Notes under the pieces: model-generated
What the model was told of the DNA's origin: nothing
What the model saw: only the letters and a program-made list of their open reading frames with translations
Databases searched by the model: none
Program-made: the position numbers and the translations under genes
Shown: positions 35,625 through 45,416 of the stretch, in pieces
How positions within the stretch are numbered: position 1 is the stretch's first letter
How the letters are laid out: each line of letters starts with the position of its first letter
Source: Bdellovibrionales bacterium
Lineage (GTDB): Bacteria; Myxococcota; XYA12-FULL-58-9; SYDY01
Assembly (NCBI GenBank): GCA_005801425.1
Contig: SYDY01000026.1
Span: 28,102-92,101, forward strand
DNA: 64,000 bases
Direction of reading: 5' to 3'

Positions 35625-37171
35625 AAGAAGATTGGCACAGGATCCATCAGGCACCGCGGCATCATCGGATCATTTCCTGCGCACTGTATGGGTTTTGAAG
35701 GCACGGTTGGCGCCACTTGTTTTTTTATTTCGGGAGCAGGAGGTGGGGGCTCCACTTTCGCCACGATGACTTTTTCTGGCCATACCTGTGCGGCCACGGT
35801 GGCCACAAGCACTGCACCTGCAAGACCCCACAACACATCGGTGATTAATGCTTTGGTATAACTGTCATTGGCGATGCGTTGTCCTGCCACTTGGTCGACT
35901 TCGTAAAAATGAGCGCGATCTTTCAAATTTAAATAGGTCATGACACCTGCGGCGATGCCTAGTGCAGCCGATGTACTGTACATGGATGCAAGAAATTTAG
36001 GCTGTTTTCGTGGTGGCAATGGTTTTTGTTCTAAGAGAACCTTGGGTTCCAACATATCCGATTTTGTTTTCTTGCCACTCTCCACCGCAATATCTGAACT
36101 TTTTTTCTTTTTAGATGCAGTGGGGACTGCAGGGACATAGTCGAAGCGTAAAAGAACTGCAGCAAGCGACTTTATCTTTTCTTCTGATTTTAACTGTCCT
36201 GTGGCTCGCCCGAGGCGCGGAGGGTCGGTAAGCGAACTATACTTAAACAAATGATAGTCCTGACCATGATGCGTAAGCACAAGCAAGGTTCGCAGATTCA
36301 ATGCGCGAAATTGGCTTCGGGCAGTGGGAGAGAGAGGTTCGGGGGATACACCGTCGGTCAGTGGTTTTACATAGGATGTAGGATCGAAAGGTGTTGCAAG
36401 GTTTACCTCGATAGGCACTTCGCGTGTGCTTACCAGCGTTGTTTGTACGACCGCTTCGTGGCGAAATGCTTCCACACGTAAAAAGTGACTTCCACGAATT
36501 ATTTTTTCAAGGGTCACGGGTGCCATGCCGATGAAATGACCATCCCAGTAAACGGCACTGTTGGGTACGGTACTGGTGATCGTGACAGTACTTAAGGGTT
36601 TGGCGAGCCATACGCTTTGGATGTTGTTGAACTCTTGAAGCATACCGGGATTGTACAATTCGCCTGAAGGCTGTTGTTTGGGATCAAGCGCAGTGAGCGC
36701 ATTGATGGTTTCGGTTGCATGGGCGCGATCTTCGAGCAAAAGATAGGTCGCGGTGAGTGCAAACAAAGCATCTTTAAGTGGGGCCAAATCCAATTGCCAT
36801 GATGCAGCTTTTGCTAGCAGTACTTGGGCTTTTTGCAGGGATGCAAGCGCTTTTTCAATGTCGAGATCGTTCAACGCTGCTTTTCCATCTTTAAGAAGTT
36901 GTATCCCTTGTTGCTGATTGGCTTGTGCCTTGATGAGGCTTTCAGGTGTTTCCGGATAACTCTCAACGATGAGTTGCTGATCTGCTTGTAACTGCTCACG
37001 CAGAACATGATACATCCATGCTGTTTCGGGACTATCATCGGCTGGATCGACGACAAAAAGTGTGCGTGGTGCTTGGGGTGCTTGCGCCGCCTGGGGCGTT
37101 CGAGGCGGTTGTGCGGTTTGCGGTGTTGTTGCCTGCAATAGGATACATGCGATTAAGGGTGATAACGCCAT
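35621..37171 (-). CDS. PEGA-domain protein with two C-terminal membrane helices
   Basis: 516 residues. An N-terminal hydrophobic segment (ALSPLIACILLQATT) may be a signal peptide. A helical TPR-like region (85-165, GIQLLKDGKAALNDLDIEKA) is followed by a PEGA module at 194-245 (VPNSAVYWDGHFIGMAPVTL). Two membrane helices lie near 396-414 and 446-463, then a Pro-rich tail. PEGA modules are common in myxobacterial surface and regulatory proteins. It lies 58 bp downstream of the RBR-like gene on the same strand, so co-transcription is possible. Confidence 0.8.
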   Translation of the reverse strand: MALSPLIACILLQATTPQTAQPPRTPQAAQAPQAPRTLFVVDPADDSPETAWMYHVLREQLQADQQLIVESYPETPESLIKAQANQQQGIQLLKDGKAALNDLDIEKALASLQKAQVLLAKAASWQLDLAPLKDALFALTATYLLLEDRAHATETINALTALDPKQQPSGELYNPGMLQEFNNIQSVWLAKPLSTVTITSTVPNSAVYWDGHFIGMAPVTLEKIIRGSHFLRVEAFRHEAVVQTTLVSTREVPIEVNLATPFDPTSYVKPLTDGVSPEPLSPTARSQFRALNLRTLLVLTHHGQDYHLFKYSSLTDPPRLGRATGQLKSEEKIKSLAAVLLRFDYVPAVPTASKKKKSSDIAVESGKKTKSDMLEPKVLLEQKPLPPRKQPKFLASMYSTSAALGIAAGVMTYLNLKDRAHFYEVDQVAGQRIANDSYTKALITDVLWGLAGAVLVATVAAQVWPEKVIVAKVEPPPPAPEIKKQVAPTVPSKPIQCAGNDPMMPRCLMDPVPIFL

Positions 37172-37229
37172 GATTGCTTCATAGTGCCACGATGTGAGGC
37201 CCTACGAAATTTGTCGGTCAAAAATATTA

Positions 37230-39557
37230 TCAGACTACCGTAATGCGGAGCTGAGGACGCGGTACGCTTTGAGCGGGTGCGGAGATTTGAGCGGGCGTGG
37301 GGATTTTTTTCACTTCCCAAGGGATATTCGCCGGCAAGGGAACAAGCGCGACCACTTCGGGGGAAACACGCCAATGGCGTACGCCATATGAAAATCCTTC
37401 AACGCGTAAGGGATGCAATTGCCCAGCACGGTCCAAGGCCTGAATATAACGTGCAGCGCGCGCACGCTGTTCGAACGTTCCTGTGGTCCATTTTTGTATC
37501 CATTTTGGCGGTCGTGTCGCAGTAGAAACAGAGCTATGAGGAGAAGAGTTCGCATAGTCCCACTTGAAGCTCGCGCTGCAGCGTGGACATTTATGCTGTG
37601 GGCAGCCCGTATCGTGTTCTATCAGTGTTGGACATTTGTCGCAGCTTCGCAAGGACCCAAATGTATTGGCCTCTGGTGTTGCGTGAGGATCGGTAGCGCG
37701 TGCGGCAAGGCCTGCAGCCCACGACCATTCATTGGCTTGGCCTTTACTGACCAGGGCTGTGTCACAAACACAGCATGGGGTATTGTCTTGGATGGCAAAT
37801 CCGGCGCAATCGGGTTTTGTACAATCAATCACCACGGCTTCCGCGCAAATGAGACGATCGATGTGATACCATAAACGCGCGATAGGTGTCGCATCGGGAA
37901 TGACGATGGCATTGCAATTGCTCGCAGAACACTCGGCGTTGCTATTTTCATCAAACGCTGACTTTTCGATATTTGTGATACAGATTTCGCATACAGCATG
38001 TGAATCTTCACACAAACTGTTTTTTAAAAGTGTATCACATTCTTCAAGACATACAGGGCATGTTCCTGTGCCCATACTTACGGTATTCATGCCAAGACCA
38101 CGAATAATGGCCTTGGCGCTTGTTTGTGCAAGTGGCACATCTCCTCGGTGTTGGATGGATGTTTTAACCATATAAAGAACTGTTGCGAGGTTTTGGGGGT
38201 CGTCTTTTTGGCGATAGTGTTTAAATATTTCTGAAAAATTTTCTTTGTTATCGGAATCAAGGAGATGGTCGAGTAAAAAAGCATGCTGGTATACTTGGAC
38301 TTTTTTCATATCCAAGAGGAGTTCGCTTATGATGATGTTGAATTCCTTAAGGCGGTCATGGTTGTCCTTAAATGCCGCCTCAAGTGCGGACAACGCTCTA
38401 TGAGGGCGCGGTGCGAGAAGTGCCAACTGGACGAACGAGCGCAAGTGACTTGTGGGAAATATTTGGGTTATTTTAGTTAACGTGTCATTTGCCCAGGATG
38501 CCGTTCCAGCTTCGGGAGATGAAAATACATGAACAGAAGATATGCGATCTATATATATTGTGATATCTGTTTTTTCCCCAATCGTATGAACACATGCCGC
38601 GTTGTGTGATGCGAGATCTGATGGCATGGGCATGCGTGGTGTATGCCCCAGCATCCACATGCTCAGTCTGTTAAATTCTTGATTTTTATTTTTATCGAAT
38701 ACGTAAAGGGCGTCCCAAACCCATTGCTTATCTTCGGGAGAAACGTCTTGTTTCAGCCAAGGGTAGATAGGGATCACATATTCTGATGGAGGGAATCCGT
38801 GCTTGATCGTCGAATTTTTAAAAGCAACACGATAATCTGCGTCTGTGCCGATGGATGGCAAAAACCATCGGCGTGGAAGATTGAGATTTCGATAATAGCC
38901 TATGGTGTCTTCACGAAGTATGCCACGACGTTTAATTTCCGGAAGACGCCGCAAGAGGCGCATATCTGTTGTTGTTAATTTAGAACCATGTGCTGGAGTG
39001 TGAGGACTTCTTTGCCTGTCATCCCATAGGGTAATGCTTAATACCAAGGCCCCAGTAAGTACTGAGGGCAAAATGGCGAAACCACAGCTGGCGAATACAT
39101 CGTAGGTGACTTGCACGGCGAGGGCGCTGCTCACTGCGGGTCCCGCGAGTGTTAAAGACAATCCACCAGCGAGGCACGCACAAGAACTTCCAATCCACAA
39201 AAAAGGTATGGCCTTGCTCTCAGCTGTACTTTCAGCCCATAGACAAACATCATCACCTCGATCGGTCATCCATAGGCAGCAGCCTTGATCACCAGTTTCG
39301 ACAAGTTCTTGGACCAGCGCCGTGCGTGAAGGCGAGGATTCCGGCACTGGCGGAACAAGCGGCAGCTGCATTTGTGCGAAAGGTTGCGTTGCAATCACAG
39401 CACTTGGGATCGCAGGCTGTTGAATCATCGGTTGGACGGTAATGACACGAGGTGCTGGATCCGGCGTTGGCTGAATGGCCATGCCAGGTATTTTTAGCTG
39501 CGCTGTCGGTTGTTGGACGATCAGAGGTTTATCATATGTGGCTTCAATACTTGCCAT
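37230..39557 (-). CDS. Membrane protein with RING-between-RING (RBR) E3 ubiquitin-ligase signature
   Basis: 775 residues. A Pro/Gln-rich N-terminus is followed by two hydrophobic helices (about 117-140 and 152-178) and a long unassigned middle. Residues 500-548 form a RING1 ligand set: C500-x2-C503, C516-x3-H520, C523-x2-C526, C543-x4-C548. A short IBR-like zinc site follows (C579-x4-C584, then C595/C596 and C598). Residues 639-666 match the Rcat/RING2 consensus: C639-x2-C642-P-x-L-I-E-x3-G-C652-x4-C657-x2-C660-x3-F-x-W. C652 falls where Parkin has catalytic Cys431 and Arg431-equivalent HECT-like RBRs have theirs. RBR ligases transfer ubiquitin through this Cys. Bacteria here lack a visible ubiquitin system, so a host target is inferred. 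Confidence 0.78.
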   Translation of the reverse strand: MASIEATYDKPLIVQQPTAQLKIPGMAIQPTPDPAPRVITVQPMIQQPAIPSAVIATQPFAQMQLPLVPPVPESSPSRTALVQELVETGDQGCCLWMTDRGDDVCLWAESTAESKAIPFLWIGSSCACLAGGLSLTLAGPAVSSALAVQVTYDVFASCGFAILPSVLTGALVLSITLWDDRQRSPHTPAHGSKLTTTDMRLLRRLPEIKRRGILREDTIGYYRNLNLPRRWFLPSIGTDADYRVAFKNSTIKHGFPPSEYVIPIYPWLKQDVSPEDKQWVWDALYVFDKNKNQEFNRLSMWMLGHTPRMPMPSDLASHNAACVHTIGEKTDITIYIDRISSVHVFSSPEAGTASWANDTLTKITQIFPTSHLRSFVQLALLAPRPHRALSALEAAFKDNHDRLKEFNIIISELLLDMKKVQVYQHAFLLDHLLDSDNKENFSEIFKHYRQKDDPQNLATVLYMVKTSIQHRGDVPLAQTSAKAIIRGLGMNTVSMGTGTCPVCLEECDTLLKNSLCEDSHAVCEICITNIEKSAFDENSNAECSASNCNAIVIPDATPIARLWYHIDRLICAEAVVIDCTKPDCAGFAIQDNTPCCVCDTALVSKGQANEWSWAAGLAARATDPHATPEANTFGSLRSCDKCPTLIEHDTGCPQHKCPRCSASFKWDYANSSPHSSVSTATRPPKWIQKWTTGTFEQRARAARYIQALDRAGQLHPLRVEGFSYGVRHWRVSPEVVALVPLPANIPWEVKKIPTPAQISAPAQSVPRPQLRITVV

Positions 39558-39713
39558 CGTGCCCGTCTAGCATGGTCAAATAAATCGGGTAAATGGTTTA
39601 TTATTGTTTAATTTTTATCATTTATAATGAATGTTCATTACGTGATTTTGTCATCTCCTTGACCTTTGAGACCACGCCCGGATAGGCTTACCAAGCATTA
39701 TAGGAGAGTTTCC

Positions 39714-40304
39714 ATGGGCCGTTTGTCGTATACATTCATGGTTTTGGGTGTGCTCGGTTGTGCGGCGTGCAGTCACGAATTGCCTCCGCCCCAGGTTGTA
39801 TCCACGACCACACCACCGGAATGGGTGACCCGCGGAAGCGGTGCTTTTACCGATCAAAACGCCAAGGTATTTTATGGTGTTGGCTCCGTAAGCGGTATTC
39901 GCAATCAAGGTTTGGCACGCAAAACCGCCGATAATCGCGCGCGCAACGAAATTTCCCAAATATTCGAGGTGTATTCAGCCTCTCTTATGAAGGATTATCA
40001 GGCATCCACGACGGCGGGTAATTTCGACAAAACATCCGAAGAGCAGCACGTCGAACTTGCGATCAAAACCTTCGCCGCAAACACATTAAGTGGTGTGATG
40101 CTCGTTGATCATTGGACGCACCCCGATGGTACCCTTTATGCGCTTGCGCGTTTGGATCTTGAAGCATTCGCCAACAATCTCGATGCCATGAAAGAACTCA
40201 ACAATAAAGTGCGCGATTATGTGCGTTCGAACGCAGCCCGTGCCCATGGCGAACTCGAAGCCGAAGAGGCCAAGCGTGCGGGTGCAAACAATCCAAGTCC
40301 ATAA
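39714..40304 (+). CDS. LPP20-family lipoprotein
   Basis: 196 residues from ATG 39714, which has TAGGAGAG upstream. Lipobox VLGCAAC. After a PEWV motif comes an LPP20-like module: VFYGVGSVSGIRNQGLAR, then KTADNRARNEISQIFEVYS. The C-terminus is a charged helix. Proteins of this type are often encoded beside LpoB-like and COG3014-like genes in envelope operons, as here. It is the first gene of a three-gene set; the 156 bp upstream are AT-rich and probably hold the promoter. Located in the outer membrane; role probably linked to cell-wall synthesis. Confidence 0.82.
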   Translation: MGRLSYTFMVLGVLGCAACSHELPPPQVVSTTTPPEWVTRGSGAFTDQNAKVFYGVGSVSGIRNQGLARKTADNRARNEISQIFEVYSASLMKDYQASTTAGNFDKTSEEQHVELAIKTFAANTLSGVMLVDHWTHPDGTLYALARLDLEAFANNLDAMKELNNKVRDYVRSNAARAHGELEAEEAKRAGANNPSP

Positions 40305-40318
40305 TCGAAGGTGGTAAC

Positions 40319-40918
40319 ATGCGAGGGCGTGTGGTCTGTGTTCTTTTGTTGTCTGGTTGCGCTTCTGCACCTGTACGCCATGTCACCCGTGTGGACGCTA
40401 CCTCTGAGACGGATCTCTCGGGTGATTGGAACGATACCGATGCGCGCATGACATCCAATGCGATGATAGAACAATGCTTCGCATCCCCCTGGTTGGTTCA
40501 TTTTACGGAGAAGCAAAAGAGAGCACCGCGTATTCGTGTGCGTGGCATCACCAACATGAGCAACGAACACATCGATGCCCAAGTTTTCGTGAAGAGTATT
40601 GAACGAGCCATGATCAACAGCGGCAAAGTGAGGGTTCTTGCCCAAGAAGGATCCGAACTTAACGCCATTCGCCGTGAGCAAAATGATTCCGCGTCCGGTT
40701 TACAAAGCGACAATTCAGCGGTCTCGGTGGCCAATGAAAGTGGTGCCGATTTTGTGGTGGCTGTGCGCATTGCATCTATTGACGATCGTTTGGGTGGACA
40801 TCGCGTGAAGTTCTACAAAATCAATTTTGAATTGATCGATCCATCCACCGGTGAAAAATCATGGATCGGTGATCACGAAATTAAAAAATTTGTAGATCAA
40901 GCTGCGATGGGTTGGTAA
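40319..40918 (+). CDS. lpoB: LpoB-type activator of penicillin-binding protein
   Basis: 199 residues. Lipobox VLLLSGCAS. The LpoB fold region is visible: RIRVRGITNMSNEHIDAQVF, ANESGADFVVAVRIASIDD, FELIDPSTGEKSWIGDHEIKKFV. In enterobacteria LpoB spans the periplasm from the outer membrane and activates PBP1b. Here the N-terminal linker is short. It lies 14 bp after the LPP20 gene and 5 bp before the next, an operon arrangement seen in other Proteobacteria. Confidence 0.87.
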   Translation: MRGRVVCVLLLSGCASAPVRHVTRVDATSETDLSGDWNDTDARMTSNAMIEQCFASPWLVHFTEKQKRAPRIRVRGITNMSNEHIDAQVFVKSIERAMINSGKVRVLAQEGSELNAIRREQNDSASGLQSDNSAVSVANESGADFVVAVRIASIDDRLGGHRVKFYKINFELIDPSTGEKSWIGDHEIKKFVDQAAMGW

Positions 40919-40923
40919 CTTAG

Positions 40924-42267
40924 GTGCGCGCATTATGTTTGCTCTCGTTATGCTTGCTTGGTTGCGGACTCAACATGGAGTCTCAGTACCAATCCATTCG
41001 TCCTCAGTTGGTTGCTCGTAATTTTAACGGGGCCAATACTTTTCTTGATTCCACCAAGGAATCATTTTATTCCGAAAAAAATCGTCTTTTGTTTTACATG
41101 GACAAAGGCGTCGTTTTGCAGCTTGCAGGGCGTTACAAAGAATCCAACGAATTTTTAGAAAAAGCAAAGCAAGCCGCAGAAGATCTTTGGACCGAAAGTT
41201 TCTCACAGCACGCAGTGGCGCTGATTGGCAATGACAATGCCCTTGCGTACCAAGGCGAAGATTTTGAACATGTGCTGATTCATTTGCTTGCATCGCTTAA
41301 CTATCTCGCCATGGATCAGTGGGAGGATGCACAGGTTGAGGCGCGTCAGGTGACCGAGCGTCTCGACCAAATCAATCGAAAATACGAAGGCGAGGCACGC
41401 AGTGTGTATGCCGATGATGCATTTAGTCGTTGGCTTGCGGGGCGTATGCGCGCCATTGCAGGGACCCACGAAGCGCTCAATGATGCATGGATTGATTATC
41501 GCCGTGCCCTTGAAGTCTATGACGGTGCATACCGTCAATTCTATGGAACCCGTATCCCTACCCTTGTTTTGCAGGATGCAATTTTAGCATTGCGAAAACT
41601 AGGGGCTTCATTTGCTGATCAATTGCAGGATGTGACCGAACGCTATGGCGATGGTGGCTTACCCAAAGAGGGGTTCTCCGACGATTATGGCGAAGTGATG
41701 TTGATCCACCAAAACGGCGAAGCGCCGTTCAAAGTGGATGATTATTGGTTTGCCAACACCCCCCATGGCCCTTTGCGTATTGCATTCCCTCGCTTTGTGA
41801 AAAAATTTCCACGTATCGTGGGTTCGCGCATCGTGCGTATCGCAGACAAATCCGTACATGTGAGTGAATTGCTCGAAGATGTGTCGTCGATTGCTGTACG
41901 TAATTTGCAAGATCACATGGCGCGCATCAAAACCAAAGCCATAGCGCGCGCTGTTGCAAAACATGTCGCGGGCGCTATTGCACAAGAAGTGGGGCGAAAC
42001 CAAAAAAATTCAACGGGCGGGGCGGTGACACAATTGGTTGGCCTTGCGTGGAATATTGGGAATGCAGTGGCCGAAGAAGCCGATAAACGCAGTTGGTTAA
42101 CATTGCCATCCGAAGTGCGTGTGGCGCGTCTGTTCCTCCCTACTGGCGTTCATGCCTTGGAATTGGAATTTTACACAGAAACAGGGGATGTATTGGTGCG
42201 TTTGCCTGTGTCTGTGGAAGTGACACCCGGCAAAACGTCGTTTTTGCTCTATCGCACTTTCCTTTAA
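40924..42267 (+). CDS. COG3014-like lipoprotein
   Basis: 447 residues, GTG start at 40924. Lipobox LCLLGCGL. The N-terminal 230 residues are TPR-like helices (FYMDKGVVLQLAGRYKESNE, ALIGNDNALAYQGEDFEHVL, YRRALEVYDGAY). The C-terminal half has a Gly-rich segment and a beta-rich end. Its position after LPP20 and lpoB, 5 bp downstream, matches the conserved envelope operon of COG3014 proteins. Role unknown; probably acts with LpoB in the periplasm. It converges with the PhyH gene across 29 bp. Confidence 0.8.
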   Translation: MRALCLLSLCLLGCGLNMESQYQSIRPQLVARNFNGANTFLDSTKESFYSEKNRLLFYMDKGVVLQLAGRYKESNEFLEKAKQAAEDLWTESFSQHAVALIGNDNALAYQGEDFEHVLIHLLASLNYLAMDQWEDAQVEARQVTERLDQINRKYEGEARSVYADDAFSRWLAGRMRAIAGTHEALNDAWIDYRRALEVYDGAYRQFYGTRIPTLVLQDAILALRKLGASFADQLQDVTERYGDGGLPKEGFSDDYGEVMLIHQNGEAPFKVDDYWFANTPHGPLRIAFPRFVKKFPRIVGSRIVRIADKSVHVSELLEDVSSIAVRNLQDHMARIKTKAIARAVAKHVAGAIAQEVGRNQKNSTGGAVTQLVGLAWNIGNAVAEEADKRSWLTLPSEVRVARLFLPTGVHALELEFYTETGDVLVRLPVSVEVTPGKTSFLLYRTFL

Positions 42268-42296
42268 GTAAACTCCCCTACATAGACTCGACACTC

Positions 42297-43097
42297 TCAC
42301 CGTATCGGATTCGCCAAATTATACGTCTGCGCACCTTGGCTGTAATCTATCCCCGCTATTCGCTCGATCTCTGGAGGAAATACTTCTCGTTTATGGCGAT
42401 AGTATTGTTCTCTACAATCGCCTTCTGAAGCTCGATTGTAGGTAATATACAGCGCACGTCGCGCGTCCTGGCTCATATTGGGGCCTGATCGGTGGGGGAC
42501 ATAGCTGTCAAAAAACAAAACATCGCCGGGTTCCATTTCTATCGGACGCCATGCCAATGCTTCGATAATGCTGGCATCTATCGTTCCATCGGTCGCCTGC
42601 CCAAGCAATCCCTGATTGTGCATCCCATCGACCACGTCCAAACAGCCATTGGACGTGGTTGAAGGATCAATCGCGACCATCATGGTAATATGATAATTTT
42701 GGTTGAACGTCGTAAATGCAGGCGCATCCTGATGGGGCGCAAAACCGCTGCCTCCTGGTAATTTAAAGTTAATTTTTTCTTTAAACAAAATGGCTTCCTC
42801 GCCCATAAGCGACGTGAGAAATCCTAAAAGATTTTTGTCTAAAAGAAATGCTTTGAGCGCAGGGTGATAGGGAATAAAATTTTCGACGCGGCACAAAAGT
42901 TTCGCCTGCGACTCAAAATACTTCATCCACGCATCAGGGGTTTCTGGCCACTCTGAAAGTTCACGTGTCCATTGCTGCAATGCAGTCGTTTCTTGCGATG
43001 ACAAGCAATGACGCAAAAGCGCATAGCCGTTTTGATCCCAACATCGTTTTTGATCTTCATCCAATTGATAAGAAGGCATGGCTGGGACGTATTGCAT
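42297..43097 (-). CDS. Phytanoyl-CoA dioxygenase (PhyH) family Fe(II)/2-oxoglutarate enzyme
   Basis: 266 residues, typical length. The iron ligands are HQD (in FAPHQDAPAF) and the distal His in DSYVPHRSGPN; RRALYITYNRA carries the Arg that binds 2-oxoglutarate. The domain starts with the QNGYALLR motif usual in this family. Such enzymes hydroxylate small molecules (phytanoyl-CoA, ectoine, natural products); the substrate is not evident here. It is divergent from queA across 89 bp and appears to be a single-gene unit. Confidence 0.88.
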   Translation of the reverse strand: MQYVPAMPSYQLDEDQKRCWDQNGYALLRHCLSSQETTALQQWTRELSEWPETPDAWMKYFESQAKLLCRVENFIPYHPALKAFLLDKNLLGFLTSLMGEEAILFKEKINFKLPGGSGFAPHQDAPAFTTFNQNYHITMMVAIDPSTTSNGCLDVVDGMHNQGLLGQATDGTIDASIIEALAWRPIEMEPGDVLFFDSYVPHRSGPNMSQDARRALYITYNRASEGDCREQYYRHKREVFPPEIERIAGIDYSQGAQTYNLANPIR

Positions 43098-43186
43098 GTA
43101 GGGAAATCTATGTAAATTGCAGAAAGTAACATCAATGGGGACATTCTACTTTTCCGCGTCATCGCAGGCGCGTAGAGATAGACCGC

Positions 43187-44254
43187 ATGGATCCATCCCA
43201 CGCCCCATTGCCACTGTCGTTGTTTGACTACCCACTGCCCGAGGCGTTGATTGCCCACAGGCCTTTGCCTGACCGTGATGCCTCGCGCATGATGGTTCTC
43301 GCTGCCAATGCAGATCCCGAGCACCGCCGCTTTATCGATTTGCCTGATTTGCTTCGCGAAGGTGATCTGCTCGTTTTAAATACGACCCGGGTATTGAAAG
43401 CCCGCGTGTATGGTGTGTTAGATACCGGTGGCCGTGTGGAACTTCTGTTTTGTCGTCCTGTTGAGGGCGAGATCGCGACGGCCACGTGTTGGTGGGCCTT
43501 GGCCATGCCTGCGCGCAAGCTTTACGAAGGGCGTTTGCTTCATGTTGAAGGTTTTGGTCCTTTGCGTGTTGTCAAACGCCAAGACGATGAAATAGCCATC
43601 GAAGCCGACAAGCCTATTCTTGAACTTTTGCAATCCCACGGAACCTTGCCACTTCCCCCATACATTCACCGTGACACCGTGGCGGATGCAGCCGATGATG
43701 AACGCTATCAAACGGTATTTGCCAACACCGAAGGTGCGGTTGCAGCACCTACCGCATCGCTTCATTTTACAGAAGCCATGCTTGCTGAACTGCGTGCTCG
43801 GGGTGTGCAAACCGCGTCGTTGGTTTTGCACGTGGGTCCTGGAACATTTTTGCCGGTGCGCAAGGATTGCGCCGACGATATCCGGGCCCATCACATGCAT
43901 GCCGAGTTTTATGAGATCCCAGCCGAAACATGGGAAGCCGTACAGCGCACCAGGGCTGCAGGGGGCCGCGTGATTGCTGTGGGAACCACGGTCATGCGCG
44001 CGCTTGAAAGTGCTGCGAAATCGGGAGAAACCCAAGGGGCTTCGCGTTTGTTTATCTATCCAGGATTTACGTTTGAGATGGTCGATGCGATGATCACCAA
44101 TTTCCACTTGCCGAAATCGACGTTGCTGATGCTTGTGGCAGCCTTTGCAGGACGTGATCGAATTATGGCGGCATATCAAGAAGCCTTTGAAAATCAGTAT
44201 CGTTTTTTCTCCTATGGCGACGCTATGTGGGTCGAGAAACACCATGCAATTTGA
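43187..44254 (+). CDS. queA: S-adenosylmethionine:tRNA ribosyltransferase-isomerase
   Basis: 355 residues. QueA makes epoxyqueuosine from preQ1 in tRNA. Family motifs: FDYPLPEALIAHRPLPDRDASRMM, LNTTRVLKARVYG, GTLPLPPYI, TEGAVAAPTASLHFT, VGPGTFLPVR and TNFHLPKSTLLMLV. It opens the queA-tgt-yajC-secD-secF cluster, a well-known order. The tgt gene starts inside its last codons, so translation is probably coupled. Confidence 0.97.
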   Translation: MDPSHAPLPLSLFDYPLPEALIAHRPLPDRDASRMMVLAANADPEHRRFIDLPDLLREGDLLVLNTTRVLKARVYGVLDTGGRVELLFCRPVEGEIATATCWWALAMPARKLYEGRLLHVEGFGPLRVVKRQDDEIAIEADKPILELLQSHGTLPLPPYIHRDTVADAADDERYQTVFANTEGAVAAPTASLHFTEAMLAELRARGVQTASLVLHVGPGTFLPVRKDCADDIRAHHMHAEFYEIPAETWEAVQRTRAAGGRVIAVGTTVMRALESAAKSGETQGASRLFIYPGFTFEMVDAMITNFHLPKSTLLMLVAAFAGRDRIMAAYQEAFENQYRFFSYGDAMWVEKHHAI

Positions 44255-45365
44255 TCTTCTTAGCATACAGTCAGGCAGCGAAGCGCGGCGAGGCGTTTTG
44301 CAGAACCATCGGGGTGTGGTGCAAACCCCCGCGTTTATGCCGGTGGGCACCTTGGGCTTGGTTAAAGCACTGCAACCGGCTGATCTCGATACGTTGGGTG
44401 CTTCGATCACGCTTGCGAATGCGTATCACTTGATGCTGCGTCCCGGTGAAGATCTGGTGCGCGATGCCGGTGGTATTCAAAAGTTTGCAGGACGTTCCAA
44501 CGGACTGGTGCTCACCGACAGCGGTGGTTTTCAGGTGTTCAGCCTGGCGGCCATGCGCAAAATTACCGATGAGGGCGTGACCTTTCGTTCGCATATCGAT
44601 GGAAGTTTGCATCATCTTACACCCAAGCGGCTTGTTGATGTGCAAGAAGCATTGGGCAGTGACATTGCCATGGTGATTGACGAATGCCCGCCGGGTGCCG
44701 CTGCACGCGATGTGGTGGGAAGTGCTGTCGCGCGCACAACACGTTGGGCCAAAGGCTGCATCGAACACCGATCCCGCGATGATGTTGCGTGGTTTGGTAT
44801 CGTGCAAGGCGGTGTCCATGAAGACATTCGCTTGCAGCACGCGGCGGTGATGTCCGAGTTGCCCTTTGATGGTTTGGCCATTGGTGGTGTGTCAGTAGGT
44901 GAAAGCCGTGCGGACATTGATCGCATCGTGCGCGCTACGGCAAAAATGTTGCCGACGCATAAGCCGCGCTATTTGATGGGCGTTGGAACCCCCGAAGATT
45001 TGATCCGCGGTGTGGATGCGGGTGTGGACATGTTTGATTGCGTGCTCCCAAGCCGCAACGCACGCAATGGACAAATGTTTATTCCTGGTGGGACCATTCA
45101 AATCAAAAATGCGATCCATCGACGCGATTTTGGTCCCGTTGACAAGAATTGTCCCTGTGAAGGTTGCCAAACGGTCTCGCGGGCTTTTTTGCGTCACCTC
45201 TATATCGCAGGCGAATTGAGCTACCACCGCTTTGCGACAATCCACAATCTCACATACATTATGCGCCTTATGGCCGATATACGTTCGGCCATCGAAGCAG
45301 GCGAGTTTGTCCGTGAGGAGTTTTTAGGGCGGTATGTGGGTGTACCCACACCGCCGTTGCTTTAA
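44244..45365 (+). CDS. tgt: tRNA-guanine transglycosylase
   Basis: 373 residues from ATG 44244, which overlaps the queA end by 11 bp; in-frame ATGs further upstream lie inside queA. Catalytic Asp motif LTDSGGFQVFSL, the ECPPG segment (VIDECPPGAA), FGIVQGG, YLMGVGTPEDLI, the second Asp in DMFDCVLPSRNARNG, and the zinc site near CPCEGCQ...HH. It exchanges G34 for preQ1 in tRNAs with GUN anticodons. Acts before QueA in the same pathway. Confidence 0.97.
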   Translation: MQFDLLSIQSGSEARRGVLQNHRGVVQTPAFMPVGTLGLVKALQPADLDTLGASITLANAYHLMLRPGEDLVRDAGGIQKFAGRSNGLVLTDSGGFQVFSLAAMRKITDEGVTFRSHIDGSLHHLTPKRLVDVQEALGSDIAMVIDECPPGAAARDVVGSAVARTTRWAKGCIEHRSRDDVAWFGIVQGGVHEDIRLQHAAVMSELPFDGLAIGGVSVGESRADIDRIVRATAKMLPTHKPRYLMGVGTPEDLIRGVDAGVDMFDCVLPSRNARNGQMFIPGGTIQIKNAIHRRDFGPVDKNCPCEGCQTVSRAFLRHLYIAGELSYHRFATIHNLTYIMRLMADIRSAIEAGEFVREEFLGRYVGVPTPPLL

Positions 45366-45416
45366 CCCAAAACCCCGTGATAGTTCCGGCACTTGGTGAG
45401 TGTCTAAGGAGTGTTT

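Noticed and set aside
37230-39557. Plain zinc-ribbon protein
   Set aside because: The number, order and spacing of Cys/His ligands, plus the I-E-x3-G-C and F-x-W context, match RBR too well for a chance set of zinc ribbons; still to be confirmed by model.
43418-44410. Minus-strand ORF of 330 codons opposite queA and tgt
   Set aside because: Lies wholly antisense to two well-supported genes and has no recognisable domain; a shadow of their codon use.
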